Program-made: the position numbers and the translations under genes | From: Bacteroidales bacterium | GTDB taxonomy: Bacteria; Bacteroidota; Bacteroidia; Bacteroidales; F082 | Assembly (NCBI GenBank): GCA_017645275.1 | Contig: JAGCPH010000044.1 | Coordinates: 1-64,000, forward strand | DNA length: 64,000 bases | Direction of reading: 5' to 3' | Notes under the pieces: model-generated | What the model was told of the DNA's origin: nothing | The model's input: only the letters and a program-made list of their open reading frames with translations | The model's database searches: none | Shown here: piece by piece, positions 16,464 to 27,146 of the stretch | Layout of the letters: every line of letters starts with the position of its first letter | How positions within the stretch are numbered: position 1 is the first letter of the stretch

Positions 16464-17018
16464 TTATTCTTCCGCCTCCGTCACGAAGCAGGCCACAAGG
16501 CCGTAAGTGATGGTCGGACGGATCCAGATTTCGGTAAGCATATAATCGGTGTATTCGTTGATAGGCTCAATGAATATGTCGTAGTTGTATAGTGCGGCGA
16601 TGAGCATGTCGATGATACAGATTGCCCACAAGTTGCGCTTTGTGTAGCTTTTCCAGTCTTTTCGGGCATAGAAGTAGGTGAGCATGCATAGCAGTAGCAC
16701 CGACAATGTGATGCATATCAAATGCAATGAGCGATAAGCTAACGGCGGCGCAAAGAGTATGTCGCGCAGCAACACCGTGATGCCCACAAATACAGAGCAC
16801 CAGTAGTTGAACTTGTGTGAATCAATTTTGTTGAAGAAATATCGCCAAATCATCACCAGACAGGCGATGTAAAACATGTTGAGCACTAGCTCCGGCCATG
16901 ACTCTTTCAGTCCGAAATGAAACACTGCATAGAGCATCACGCCCACCGAAACCATTCCTGCCAGGGCAGTGATTACAATGTCAAAAACCTTAGCATTCTT
17001 TTTGAATCTTGTTTTCAT
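16464..17018 (-). CDS. Multi-pass membrane protein of unknown function
   Basis: 184 residues with about six hydrophobic segments (VITALAGMVSVGVMLYAVF, LVLNMFYIACLVMIW, YWCSVFVGITVLL, LICITLSVLLLCMLTYFY, LWAICIIDMLIAALY and a C-terminal TYGLVACFV). No domain is recognised. An upstream in-frame ATG at 17057 lies before the predicted transcription start, because the TACCTTTG box is at 17060-17067, so the ATG at 17018 is chosen. Confidence 0.7.
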   Translation of the reverse strand: MKTRFKKNAKVFDIVITALAGMVSVGVMLYAVFHFGLKESWPELVLNMFYIACLVMIWRYFFNKIDSHKFNYWCSVFVGITVLLRDILFAPPLAYRSLHLICITLSVLLLCMLTYFYARKDWKSYTKRNLWAICIIDMLIAALYNYDIFIEPINEYTDYMLTEIWIRPTITYGLVACFVTEAEE

Positions 17019-17059
17019 TATAAAGTTAGTTATAAATGTTGCCGTTGTTTTGAACAATG

Positions 17060-17067
17060 CAAAGGTA
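17060..17067 (-). promoter_or_regulatory. Promoter -7 box for the membrane protein at 17018
   Basis: TACCTTTG on the minus strand fits TAnnTTTG. Confidence 0.65.
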
Positions 17068-17092
17068 CGAACTTTTTCTTAAAATTGGCAAG

Positions 17093-17132
17093 AAAAAAAA
17101 CAGTGGGACAGAAACCGAAGTCCCTGTCCCAC
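17093..17132 (-). terminator. Terminator of the HTH/membrane protein operon
   Basis: Stem GTGGGACAG / CTGTCCCAC with a 12-base loop. On the minus strand it is followed by a run of eight T, ending the operon that starts at 18024. Confidence 0.85.
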
Positions 17133-17155
17133 ATTTTTAATGTTTAACAATAATT

Positions 17156-17437
17156 CTAAATCAAATACTCTTTTAACGCATTCACATATTTCTCGAAGGC
17201 GTCGAGGCCCGCGGAGGTGATTTTACAAGTTGTGCATGGCACCTTTCCTTTGAAGCCCTTGTCGACCGTGATATAGCCGGCCGCACTGAGCTTGTCGATC
17301 TGTACGCTGAGGTTGCCCGATGTGGCTCCGGTCTGCTTCTTGAGGTATGTGAAATCAGCATCCTCAACGCCGGCCAGTATCGACATCACCGCCAGCCGCA
17401 GCTCGGAATGAAGCAATGGGTCAAGTTTCGGTAACAT
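17156..17437 (-). CDS. Small winged-helix transcriptional regulator
   Basis: 93 residues. A winged-helix (PF13601-like) domain fills the protein: LHSELRLAVMSILAGVEDADFTYLKKQTGATSGNLSVQIDKLSAAGYI, with wing residues DKGFKGKVPCTTCKITSAG. Two closely spaced cysteines (CTTC) lie in the wing. It starts 2 bases after the membrane-protein gene at 17440, so the two form an operon. In Bacteroidota this small regulator is often paired with a membrane protein and probably controls its own operon. A terminator follows. Confidence 0.85.
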   Translation of the reverse strand: MLPKLDPLLHSELRLAVMSILAGVEDADFTYLKKQTGATSGNLSVQIDKLSAAGYITVDKGFKGKVPCTTCKITSAGLDAFEKYVNALKEYLI

Positions 17438-17439
17438 GG

Positions 17440-18024
17440 CTATTTGTATTGAGATTTGATAATAAGTCCTGTTACAACAAGCATGATGCCGCCAATGGTG
17501 AAGATGAGCAGCTGCTCGGGGCCAAACAGCAACGAAGCCGCCACTGCACCACCGATACCAAGGATGAACCCGCTGACGATGATAGTCCAGTTTTTAAGGA
17601 TAAATCCTGAGACGCACTGCGCAAATCCAAAAATCACCACAAGAACCAATGTAAGGTTCATCGGCACCCATAACATCGCGATAACGCTGATGCACACCGC
17701 GAAGATGCAGTAGGTGAGCCAAATCAGACCGATGTTCATGTTGATCTTGCTCTGCGGGATGTCGGAGTCTTTTCTGTCGAGAATCCTCACAATCGGGAAG
17801 CCAAGGGCAGGCATCACAAACCATACGACATTCCAAACCGGACTGCCAGATGATTGCCAAAGTCCATAAACTACCAGTGACACAAAGATGAGCAGGCTGC
17901 CCCACAAGATGAAGTGTTTTGCGCTGCTTTGAAGGATTGTGCGACGGCTGTCGTTGATCATTTCGCTGATGATGTTCAAGCTCTGCTGAGCCGTCATTTC
18001 ATTTTTTTGTTCGTTGTTTTCCAT
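17440..18024 (-). CDS. Membrane protein partner of the winged-helix regulator
   Basis: 194 residues. N-terminal amphipathic part (EQKNEMTAQQSLNIISEMINDSRRTILQ) then about five membrane helices (HFILWGSLLIFVSLVVYGLW, VVWFVMPALGFPIV, IGLIWLTYCIFAVCISVIAML, TLVLVVIFGFAQCVSGFI, LLIFTIGGIMLVVTGLI). No enzyme motif. A longer frame reaches 18072, but the -7 box at 18070-18077 puts the transcript start after that codon; ATG 18024 is used. Likely senses or acts in the membrane together with the downstream regulator. Confidence 0.75.
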   Translation of the reverse strand: MENNEQKNEMTAQQSLNIISEMINDSRRTILQSSAKHFILWGSLLIFVSLVVYGLWQSSGSPVWNVVWFVMPALGFPIVRILDRKDSDIPQSKINMNIGLIWLTYCIFAVCISVIAMLWVPMNLTLVLVVIFGFAQCVSGFILKNWTIIVSGFILGIGGAVAASLLFGPEQLLIFTIGGIMLVVTGLIIKSQYK

Positions 18025-18069
18025 GTCTTTAAATTTTAAATGGTTAATTTTAACTGTCAATTGACGTTG

Positions 18070-18077
18070 CAAAGATA
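18070..18077 (-). promoter_or_regulatory. Promoter -7 box of the 18024-17156 operon
   Basis: TATCTTTG on the minus strand fits TAnnTTTG. Confidence 0.68.
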
Positions 18078-18197
18078 AACAAGTTTATAATATAAACCAC
18101 AAAAAATTTAAAAAAATTTCAAAAAAATTTTAGCAATTTTCGGAAATCCCAATAAATACAGGGAAGAACGAACGAAAAAATTTTTCAAAAAATTCGT

Positions 18198-21199
<3,002 letters not shown>

Positions 21200-21209
21200 T
21201 TTCTTGACA

Positions 21210-23870
21210 ATGAGACATCTGTTTCACATATTATTGGCCGCAACGCTACTCGCATCATGCAGCAAAAACAGGCATTTCGAGATAAAGACCCTCGACACTT
21301 ACGAGCCGCGTTTCAGTTGGAACTTCGAGTCGGATGCCCAAAATGTGAAGCAGATCAGCTATCGAATCATCGCTGCTTCAACTGAAAACGGACTTCTCGA
21401 AGGCCACGGCGACCTCTGGGATTCTGGCGAGGTGCTTTCCGATAAGATGCTTTATATCCCTTACGAAGGCAAGCCTCTCCAAAGCCGCGACAAGGTGTTT
21501 TGGAAGGTTTTTGCCACCCTTTCTTACGAAAAAAACAAGACAGTATCTGTTGAAAGCGAAATAAAATCGTTTGAGATAAGTCTTTTAAATTCAAGCGATT
21601 GGAAGGCGAAGTGGATTGGACATGAATTTGACGACGACGTGCTTGTCGGAAAAACCAGAATTGCAGCCCGATACCTGCGAAAAGAATTCAATTTGCCCGA
21701 AAACATCGCCGAGGCACGCCTTTATGTGAGCGGTCTCGGACAATACAGCGCATATATTAATGGTATCGAAGTCGCCCCCGATGAGCTTCTGAAACCTGCC
21801 TTGTCTGATTACCGCAAACGAGTGTATTTCAGCACTTACGATGTCACGGAGATGCTCCGTAACGGTAACAATGCCATCGGTGTGACACTTGCCGGCGGGC
21901 GTTTTACAGCGATGAGATATAACGCCCAGAATCCTGATTACGACTTCACCGACAATGTGCTCCATTTTGGCACGCCGAGGATGATTTTGCAACTTGAAAT
22001 AACCCTCGCCGATGGCCGTAAACAACTGATTGTCAGCGACGAATCATGGAAAATCACCAACCGAGGACCCATCCGCACCTCCAACGAATACGACGGCGAG
22101 ACATACGACGAAAACTATGAATTAGGTGACTGGACACTGCCGAATTATAACGACAATTCTTGGCTTCAAGCAGAATTTGTAACCGCCCCAAATGGCACAT
22201 TAACCCCACAACCGAATCCAAACATTAAAATCCAGGACTCGCTCACCCCTGTTTCTATTTTTAAAAAAGATGACGCTTGGATACTCGACATGGGCCAAAA
22301 TATGGTCGGTGTGCTGCAAATAAACCTCGACGGCCAGCAACCAGGCGACACCATCACCTTGCGCTTCGCTGAAAACCTCTATCCCGACAGCACATTGGAT
22401 GTCAGGAACCTGCGCGGTGCCGAGGCCACAGATCATTATATTGTAAAGACGTGCCATGGCGCGTCTCTACAATGGAAACCTATGTTTACGTACCACGGTT
22501 TCCGTTACGTTGCAATCCAAGGCCTCAGAGACATCCCGAACCCGACAAATTTCCGTGGTCTTGTCTTTTATGACGAAATGCAAACCACCGGCACCTTCGA
22601 AACCTCCAACGAGATCCTCAACGCCGTCTACCGCAACGCCTATTGGGGCATCCGAGGCAACTACCGCTCAATGCCCACCGACTGTCCGCAGCGTGACGAG
22701 CGCATGGGCTGGACCGGCGACCGTGCCACAGGCTGCTTCGGTGAGAGTTATATCTTTGACAATCATAGCCTTTACTCCAAGTGGCTCGTCGACGGAGAAG
22801 ACTGCCAACTTGAAAACGGCTGCATCAGCGACGTGTTTCCGCCTTATTGGCGCAACTATACCAACAGCATGACATGGCCGGGCGCTTTCCTCACCGTGGC
22901 CGACATGATTTACACCCGTTTCGGCGACGACAAGCCCATACGCGAGCATTATCCAGCCATGAAAAAATGGCTCGAATTCATGAAAGACAAATACATGATC
23001 GACGGCATCATGTACCGCGACCAATATGGCGATTGGTGTATGCCGCCTGAGTCACCCGAGCTCATCCACTCGCGCGACCGTGACCGCCGAACCCGCAAAA
23101 TGGTCATCGCCACGCCATATTACTGCTACCTTTCCGGAAAAATGGCAAAATTCGCCGAGTTATTAGGTCTTACTGATGATGCCGAGTATTTCAAAAATGA
23201 GATTTCTGCTTCAACAGAGGCTTATAATGCCCTTTATCTTAACCATCAGACGTGGCGTTACGACAACAACACTGTCACCGCCAACATCCTGCCTCTTTAT
23301 TTCGGGATGGTGCCCGAAGGTCATGAAAACGACGTGTTCGAAAACATCGTCAACCGCACAGAAGACCTTCACGACAGCCATGTCTCGACTGGTGTCGTCG
23401 GCATACAATTCCTGATGCGCACCCTCACCGACTACGGTCGCGCCGACCTCGCATTGAAAATCGCCACCAACGACACCTACCCTTCATGGGGCTACATGGT
23501 CCGCAACGGCGCCACCACCATCTGGGAGCTGTGGAACGGCAACACCGCCGACCCTTCGATGAACTCCGCCAACCACGTGATGCTCCTCGGCGACCTCATC
23601 CTCTGGGAATATGAATACCTCGGTGGCATCCGAGCCCTCGAACCCGGCTACAAAAAGATCCAGCTGAAGCCCTATCCTATCGAAGGTCTGGACTTTGTAA
23701 ACTGCTCCTACACCTCCGTTAGCGGCCTCATTGAGAGCAACTGGAAACGCGATGGAAATCGCTTTGAATGGCACATAACAATCCCCGCCAACACCGAAGC
23801 CGAGGTGTGGATTCCAACAAAAAAGGGCTATAAAGTCAAGACTTTAGGTAGCGGAAAGTATCAATTTTGA
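21210..23870 (+). CDS. Glycoside hydrolase family 78 (alpha-L-rhamnosidase)
   Basis: 886 residues. The N-terminus MRHLFHILLAATLLASC is a lipoprotein signal peptide, so the enzyme is anchored. Domains follow the Bac_rhamnosid order: Fn3-like start, beta domain (ARLYVSGLGQYSAYINGIEVAPD), RNLRGAEATDHY, TYHGFRYVAIQG, then the (alpha/alpha)6 catalytic barrel with DCPQRDERMGWTGD carrying the acidic catalytic residues, and the C-terminal beta domain. It releases terminal rhamnose from plant or microbial glycans. Residues ~410-421 (VKTCHGASLQ) are a translated palindrome in the loop between two conserved blocks. A TTG at 21204 is in frame but the ATG at 21210 fits the signal peptide. It is in an operon with GH97. 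Confidence 0.95.
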   Translation: MRHLFHILLAATLLASCSKNRHFEIKTLDTYEPRFSWNFESDAQNVKQISYRIIAASTENGLLEGHGDLWDSGEVLSDKMLYIPYEGKPLQSRDKVFWKVFATLSYEKNKTVSVESEIKSFEISLLNSSDWKAKWIGHEFDDDVLVGKTRIAARYLRKEFNLPENIAEARLYVSGLGQYSAYINGIEVAPDELLKPALSDYRKRVYFSTYDVTEMLRNGNNAIGVTLAGGRFTAMRYNAQNPDYDFTDNVLHFGTPRMILQLEITLADGRKQLIVSDESWKITNRGPIRTSNEYDGETYDENYELGDWTLPNYNDNSWLQAEFVTAPNGTLTPQPNPNIKIQDSLTPVSIFKKDDAWILDMGQNMVGVLQINLDGQQPGDTITLRFAENLYPDSTLDVRNLRGAEATDHYIVKTCHGASLQWKPMFTYHGFRYVAIQGLRDIPNPTNFRGLVFYDEMQTTGTFETSNEILNAVYRNAYWGIRGNYRSMPTDCPQRDERMGWTGDRATGCFGESYIFDNHSLYSKWLVDGEDCQLENGCISDVFPPYWRNYTNSMTWPGAFLTVADMIYTRFGDDKPIREHYPAMKKWLEFMKDKYMIDGIMYRDQYGDWCMPPESPELIHSRDRDRRTRKMVIATPYYCYLSGKMAKFAELLGLTDDAEYFKNEISASTEAYNALYLNHQTWRYDNNTVTANILPLYFGMVPEGHENDVFENIVNRTEDLHDSHVSTGVVGIQFLMRTLTDYGRADLALKIATNDTYPSWGYMVRNGATTIWELWNGNTADPSMNSANHVMLLGDLILWEYEYLGGIRALEPGYKKIQLKPYPIEGLDFVNCSYTSVSGLIESNWKRDGNRFEWHITIPANTEAEVWIPTKKGYKVKTLGSGKYQF
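22441..22472. repeat. Palindromic element translated in GH78
   Basis: A 32-bp palindrome with two mismatched pairs: left arm TTGTAAAGACGTGCCA, right arm TGGCGCGTCTCTACAA. It is read V-K-T-C-H-G-A-S-L. Confidence 0.92.
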
Positions 23871-23880
23871 ACACAAATTT

Positions 23881-23940
23881 CACTAATCTAACGAATAATT
23901 ACAGGTAAAAAATTCGTGTGATTCGTGTTTTTCGATGTTA
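23881..23940. repeat. CGTGTGATTCGTG-type intergenic repeat
   Basis: The gap between convergent GH78 and GH92 genes contains AATTCGTGTGATTCGTGTTT (a direct repeat of ATTCGTGT units) with a weaker partner (TTTCACTAATCTAACGAAT) upstream. It may act as a bidirectional terminator or be another dispersed repeat. Confidence 0.5.
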
Positions 23941-23941
23941 A

Positions 23942-26167
23942 TTATTTCATTCTAAATTCCAGCGTGCCGCCTTCCATGATATCCTTATGAGAAATCTTGT
24001 AATCTGTTATCGCCTTGCCGTTGAGTTTCACGCTCTTCACATGGATGCGCTTCGCGGTCTTGTTAGGAGCCGAAATCACAAAATCGTTGCCGTTTTCAAG
24101 ATGCAAAACAGCCTTTTTGAATAAAGGTGTCCCGATGACATATTCGGCTGAACCGGCGTGGAACGGATAGAATCCCAATGAAGAAAAGATGTACCATGCC
24201 GACATCTGTCCGCAGTCGTCGTTGCCGGCATAGCCGCATGGCGTGGCACGGTAAAACTCGCTCCTCACCTGCTCCACCAGATCCTGCGTGCGTTCAGGCT
24301 TTCCAGCGAAATTATATAGATACACGGTGTGATGGCTCGGCTCGTTTCCGTGCGCATACTGACCGATGAAGCCACTGGCGTTGCCGTTCACCTCGCCAGA
24401 AGTCGCGGTCAAAGTGAAGTTCTCGTCTAGCTTGGTTAAGAATCCTTTTTTGCCTCCAAAGAGGTCCATTAAGCCTTGCGGATCCTGCGGCACAAACCAC
24501 ATATACTGCCAGGCGTTGCCCTCCACAAAGCAGGGCTGCTCGTATGAAAGCGGGTCGAAACCCTCTATCCAGTTGCCGTTCTCGTCTTTCGGACGGAAGA
24601 AACCAGTCTCCTGGTCGAACAAGTTTTTATAAAACATCGAGCGACGATAAAAACGCTCGTAATCTTCATCCTTACCTAATTTTTTGGCCACCAAAGCCAC
24701 GCAAGCATCGTCGAAAGCCTGCTCCATGGTAATGCTAACACTCTCATTCTGAAGCGTTTGCGGCATATAACCATATTTCTCCCAAATCTCGAAAGGCGAG
24801 TTGTAATGGCTCCTTGTGCTGCTCTCCACCATCGCCTGATATGCCTCTTCCACATCAATTCCTGGAATTTCCGCCAAAATGGCATCGGCCAAAACCGGGA
24901 TGGCATGGTTGCCAATCATGCAGTAGTTGTCCTGACCCCAGAGGTCCCAAATCGGGAGATATCCGTATGTTTTATGATGCAAAACCATGTCGTTTACAAA
25001 CTGTGCAGCATTTTTCGGGTCGATGAGGGTGTAAAGCGGATGCGCGGCGCGGAAAGTGTCCCACAAGCTGAACGTGCTGTGATATGTCTGCCCCTCAGGC
25101 ATCTGCTTGATTTCAAAGTTAGTGTCCATATAACGTCCGTCGACATCGCTCATCGTGTTAGGCTGCATCAAGACATGGTAAAGTCCGGTGTAGAATATGG
25201 TTTTCTGCTCGTCGGTACCCTCGATATCGATGCGGCTGAGCTCCTTTTGCCAAACGTCGTGGGCGTTTTTCACATATTCGTCGAAATCCCAGCTCTGAGC
25301 CTCGGCAAGCATGTTCTTACGTGCTCCGTCGTTGTCGACAGGCGATATTGCCACCTTGACAATCAATTCGTTACCGTCTTTAGGGTTGAAATCCAAGGCT
25401 GCACGCAAAGTCCTGCCATTCACCACGTCGCTGTTGCCGACGTTGAGTTTGCCGTTCATCAAAAGATGTCTTGCAATCGGCTTCGAAAACTCTGCTCTGA
25501 AATAAACTTTTCTCATTTTCGCCCATCCAGTGATGACGCGATAGCCTTCGATGGTATTATCATCGACGATGCGTATCTGCGCCTGAATCACATCGTAACT
25601 CCTTCTGCCTGAATAATATGCGTCGCCACGATAAGTGCCTCTGTCGAGGTCGAGCACCACCGTCTGAGGCTGTCCTTCCGGGAATGTGTAACGATGTATT
25701 CCTGTGCGTGTCGTTGCCGAAACCTCTACATTCACGCCGCTTTCCTGCAGAAACACCTGATAATAACCTGGTCTTGCCGACTCATTCTCATGGCTGTAAT
25801 GCTGCCCGAAATCGGCTTTTGAAAGCTGTTCGGGTGTCACCTCCGAGCTCATCGGCATTAAGCTGACATCTATCAAATCGGTACATCCTGTGCCGCTCAG
25901 ATGCGTATGTGTGAAGCCGTAAATCACATCTTTATTGTAATCGTAGCCCGAGCAAGGGTCCCATGTCACCATGAGCTCAGTCTCAGGACTGAGTTGAACC
26001 ATGCCTTGTGGCATGGTCGCGCCCGGGAAAGTACTCCCGCTGAGCGCACCCGTCTCGTCGGTCTGAGTGCCAATAAATGGATTGACAAATTTCGTATGAT
26101 CGCTAGTTTGCGCAGTGATTTCCCATGCTATAAAACAAGCAAGGAAGAGAGTAAAAAGCTTTTTCAT
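23942..26167 (-). CDS. Glycoside hydrolase family 92 (alpha-mannosidase)
   Basis: 741 residues with signal peptide (MKKLFTLFLACFIAWEITAQ), periplasmic. Typical GH92 blocks: FVNPFIGTQTDETG, FPGATMPQGMVQLSPETE, GFTHTHLSGTGCTDL, TGLYHVLMQPNTMSDVDG, FSLWDTFRAAHPLYTL, and the late GNDDCGQMSAWYIFSSLGFYP with the acidic catalytic residues. The family is calcium dependent and removes alpha-linked mannose (mostly 1,2, also 1,3/1,4/1,6) from N-glycans or yeast mannan. It is convergent with the GH97-GH78 operon; no SusC/SusD pair is nearby, so this is not a complete polysaccharide utilisation locus. The start at 26167 begins the signal peptide; the frame extends to 26215. Confidence 0.95.
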   Translation of the reverse strand: MKKLFTLFLACFIAWEITAQTSDHTKFVNPFIGTQTDETGALSGSTFPGATMPQGMVQLSPETELMVTWDPCSGYDYNKDVIYGFTHTHLSGTGCTDLIDVSLMPMSSEVTPEQLSKADFGQHYSHENESARPGYYQVFLQESGVNVEVSATTRTGIHRYTFPEGQPQTVVLDLDRGTYRGDAYYSGRRSYDVIQAQIRIVDDNTIEGYRVITGWAKMRKVYFRAEFSKPIARHLLMNGKLNVGNSDVVNGRTLRAALDFNPKDGNELIVKVAISPVDNDGARKNMLAEAQSWDFDEYVKNAHDVWQKELSRIDIEGTDEQKTIFYTGLYHVLMQPNTMSDVDGRYMDTNFEIKQMPEGQTYHSTFSLWDTFRAAHPLYTLIDPKNAAQFVNDMVLHHKTYGYLPIWDLWGQDNYCMIGNHAIPVLADAILAEIPGIDVEEAYQAMVESSTRSHYNSPFEIWEKYGYMPQTLQNESVSITMEQAFDDACVALVAKKLGKDEDYERFYRRSMFYKNLFDQETGFFRPKDENGNWIEGFDPLSYEQPCFVEGNAWQYMWFVPQDPQGLMDLFGGKKGFLTKLDENFTLTATSGEVNGNASGFIGQYAHGNEPSHHTVYLYNFAGKPERTQDLVEQVRSEFYRATPCGYAGNDDCGQMSAWYIFSSLGFYPFHAGSAEYVIGTPLFKKAVLHLENGNDFVISAPNKTAKRIHVKSVKLNGKAITDYKISHKDIMEGGTLEFRMK

Positions 26168-26185
26168 ATTGAATAAATTTCGGTG

Positions 26186-26193
26186 CAAAAATA
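26186..26193 (-). promoter_or_regulatory. Promoter -7 box of GH92
   Basis: TATTTTTG on the minus strand, divergent from the NUDIX promoter. Confidence 0.6.
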
Positions 26194-26215
26194 CACATTT
26201 TTTAAATAAAAACAC

Positions 26216-26223
26216 TATTTTTG
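26216..26223 (+). promoter_or_regulatory. Promoter -7 box of the NUDIX gene
   Basis: TATTTTTG, 21 bases before the ATG at 26245. Confidence 0.6.
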
Positions 26224-26244
26224 TACTTTGAAATTTATCGAAAA

Positions 26245-26688
26245 ATGGCTTACACTTACGAATATCCCCGTCCTGCTGTCACCGCCGACTGCATCGTGAT
26301 GACAAGAGAAAACGACCCGAAGGTACTGCTCATAGAGCGCGGACACGAGCCTTTCAAGGGCTGCTGGGCGTTTCCGGGTGGCTTCATGAACATGGACGAG
26401 ACCACCGAACAATGCGCCATCCGCGAACTCGAAGAGGAGACAGGATTAAAAGTCAACGAAATAAAACAGATTGGCGCCTACTCCAAGGTCGATCGTGACC
26501 CGCGAGGACGCACCATCACGGTGGCATATCTCGCCTTGGTTGACAAACCCCTCCCCGTCAAAGGACAGGACGATGCCGCCAAAGCACAGTGGTTTTCAAT
26601 AAAAAATCTGCCAAAACTGGCATTTGATCATGAAGAGATTTTGCGCGACGCTTTCCTAGCAAATTCAAATAACTCTAGCGGCAGATGA
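26245..26688 (+). CDS. NUDIX hydrolase
   Basis: 147 residues. The Nudix box GGFMNMDETTEQCAIRELEEETG matches GX5EX7REUXEEXGU. The context (N-terminal YPRPAVTADCIVMTRENDPKVLLIERGHEPFKGCWAFPGG) is close to ADP-ribose pyrophosphatase or 8-oxo-dGTPase-like members; the precise substrate is not readable. Start chosen at ATG 26245; the open frame begins at a TTG at 26221 inside the promoter. Its last ~60 bases overlap the convergent msrA gene, so both 3' ends are read from the same DNA. Confidence 0.92.
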   Translation: MAYTYEYPRPAVTADCIVMTRENDPKVLLIERGHEPFKGCWAFPGGFMNMDETTEQCAIRELEEETGLKVNEIKQIGAYSKVDRDPRGRTITVAYLALVDKPLPVKGQDDAAKAQWFSIKNLPKLAFDHEEILRDAFLANSNNSSGR

Positions 26689-27146
26689 CAGTATCCATCG
26701 GGGTTTTTCTCCAGATAATCCTGATGATAATCCTCGGCTGTGTAGAAATTCTGCAACGGCATCACCTCGACGGCGATTTTGCCCTCGATTTTGGATTGCT
26801 GTTCCGCCATCACCTTGTTAATCGTCTGTAAATCATCGATATCAGTGTAATATATACCCGTCCTATATTGCAGCCCCACGTCGTGTCCCTGCTGGTTGAC
26901 GCTCGTCGGGTCGATGGCATGGAAATACATGTCGAGCAGGAACTCAAGGTCGATTTTCGTTGGGTCGTACTCCACCATGACGGTCTCGGCAGCCTTAGTC
27001 GCGCCGCTGCACACCTCCTTATACGTCGGGTTTTCCTTAATACTGTTGGCATAGCCGACTTTAGTCCCGACCACGCCCTCAATCATCTTAAAATAATGCT
27101 CGGTGCCCCAAAAGCAGCCTCCGGCAAGGTAGATAGATTTAGTCAT
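26628..27146 (-). CDS. msrA: Peptide methionine sulfoxide reductase A
   Basis: 172 residues. Reduces the S-epimer of methionine sulfoxide in proteins. The active-site motif is LAGGCFWGTEHYF, followed by VGYANSIKENPTYKEVCSGATKAAE and the Tyr/Asp region. Cytoplasmic, no signal peptide, no fused MsrB. Its ATG overlaps the hsdR stop (ATGA), so it is the translationally coupled last gene of the XRE-ImmA-PIN-hsdR unit, an unusual place for a repair enzyme. It converges on and overlaps NUDIX by about 60 bases. Confidence 0.96.
   Translation of the reverse strand: MTKSIYLAGGCFWGTEHYFKMIEGVVGTKVGYANSIKENPTYKEVCSGATKAAETVMVEYDPTKIDLEFLLDMYFHAIDPTSVNQQGHDVGLQYRTGIYYTDIDDLQTINKVMAEQQSKIEGKIAVEVMPLQNFYTAEDYHQDYLEKNPDGYCHLPLELFEFARKASRKISS

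Noticed and set aside
24758..25612. 284-codon open frame antisense to GH92
   Set aside because: Lies wholly within a well-supported GH92 gene; no recognisable domain.
26001..26017. CATGCCTTGTGGCATGG looked like a copy of the GCATGCC palindrome family
   Set aside because: It encodes the conserved GH92 motif GATMPQGMVQLS, so the symmetry is explained by protein conservation.
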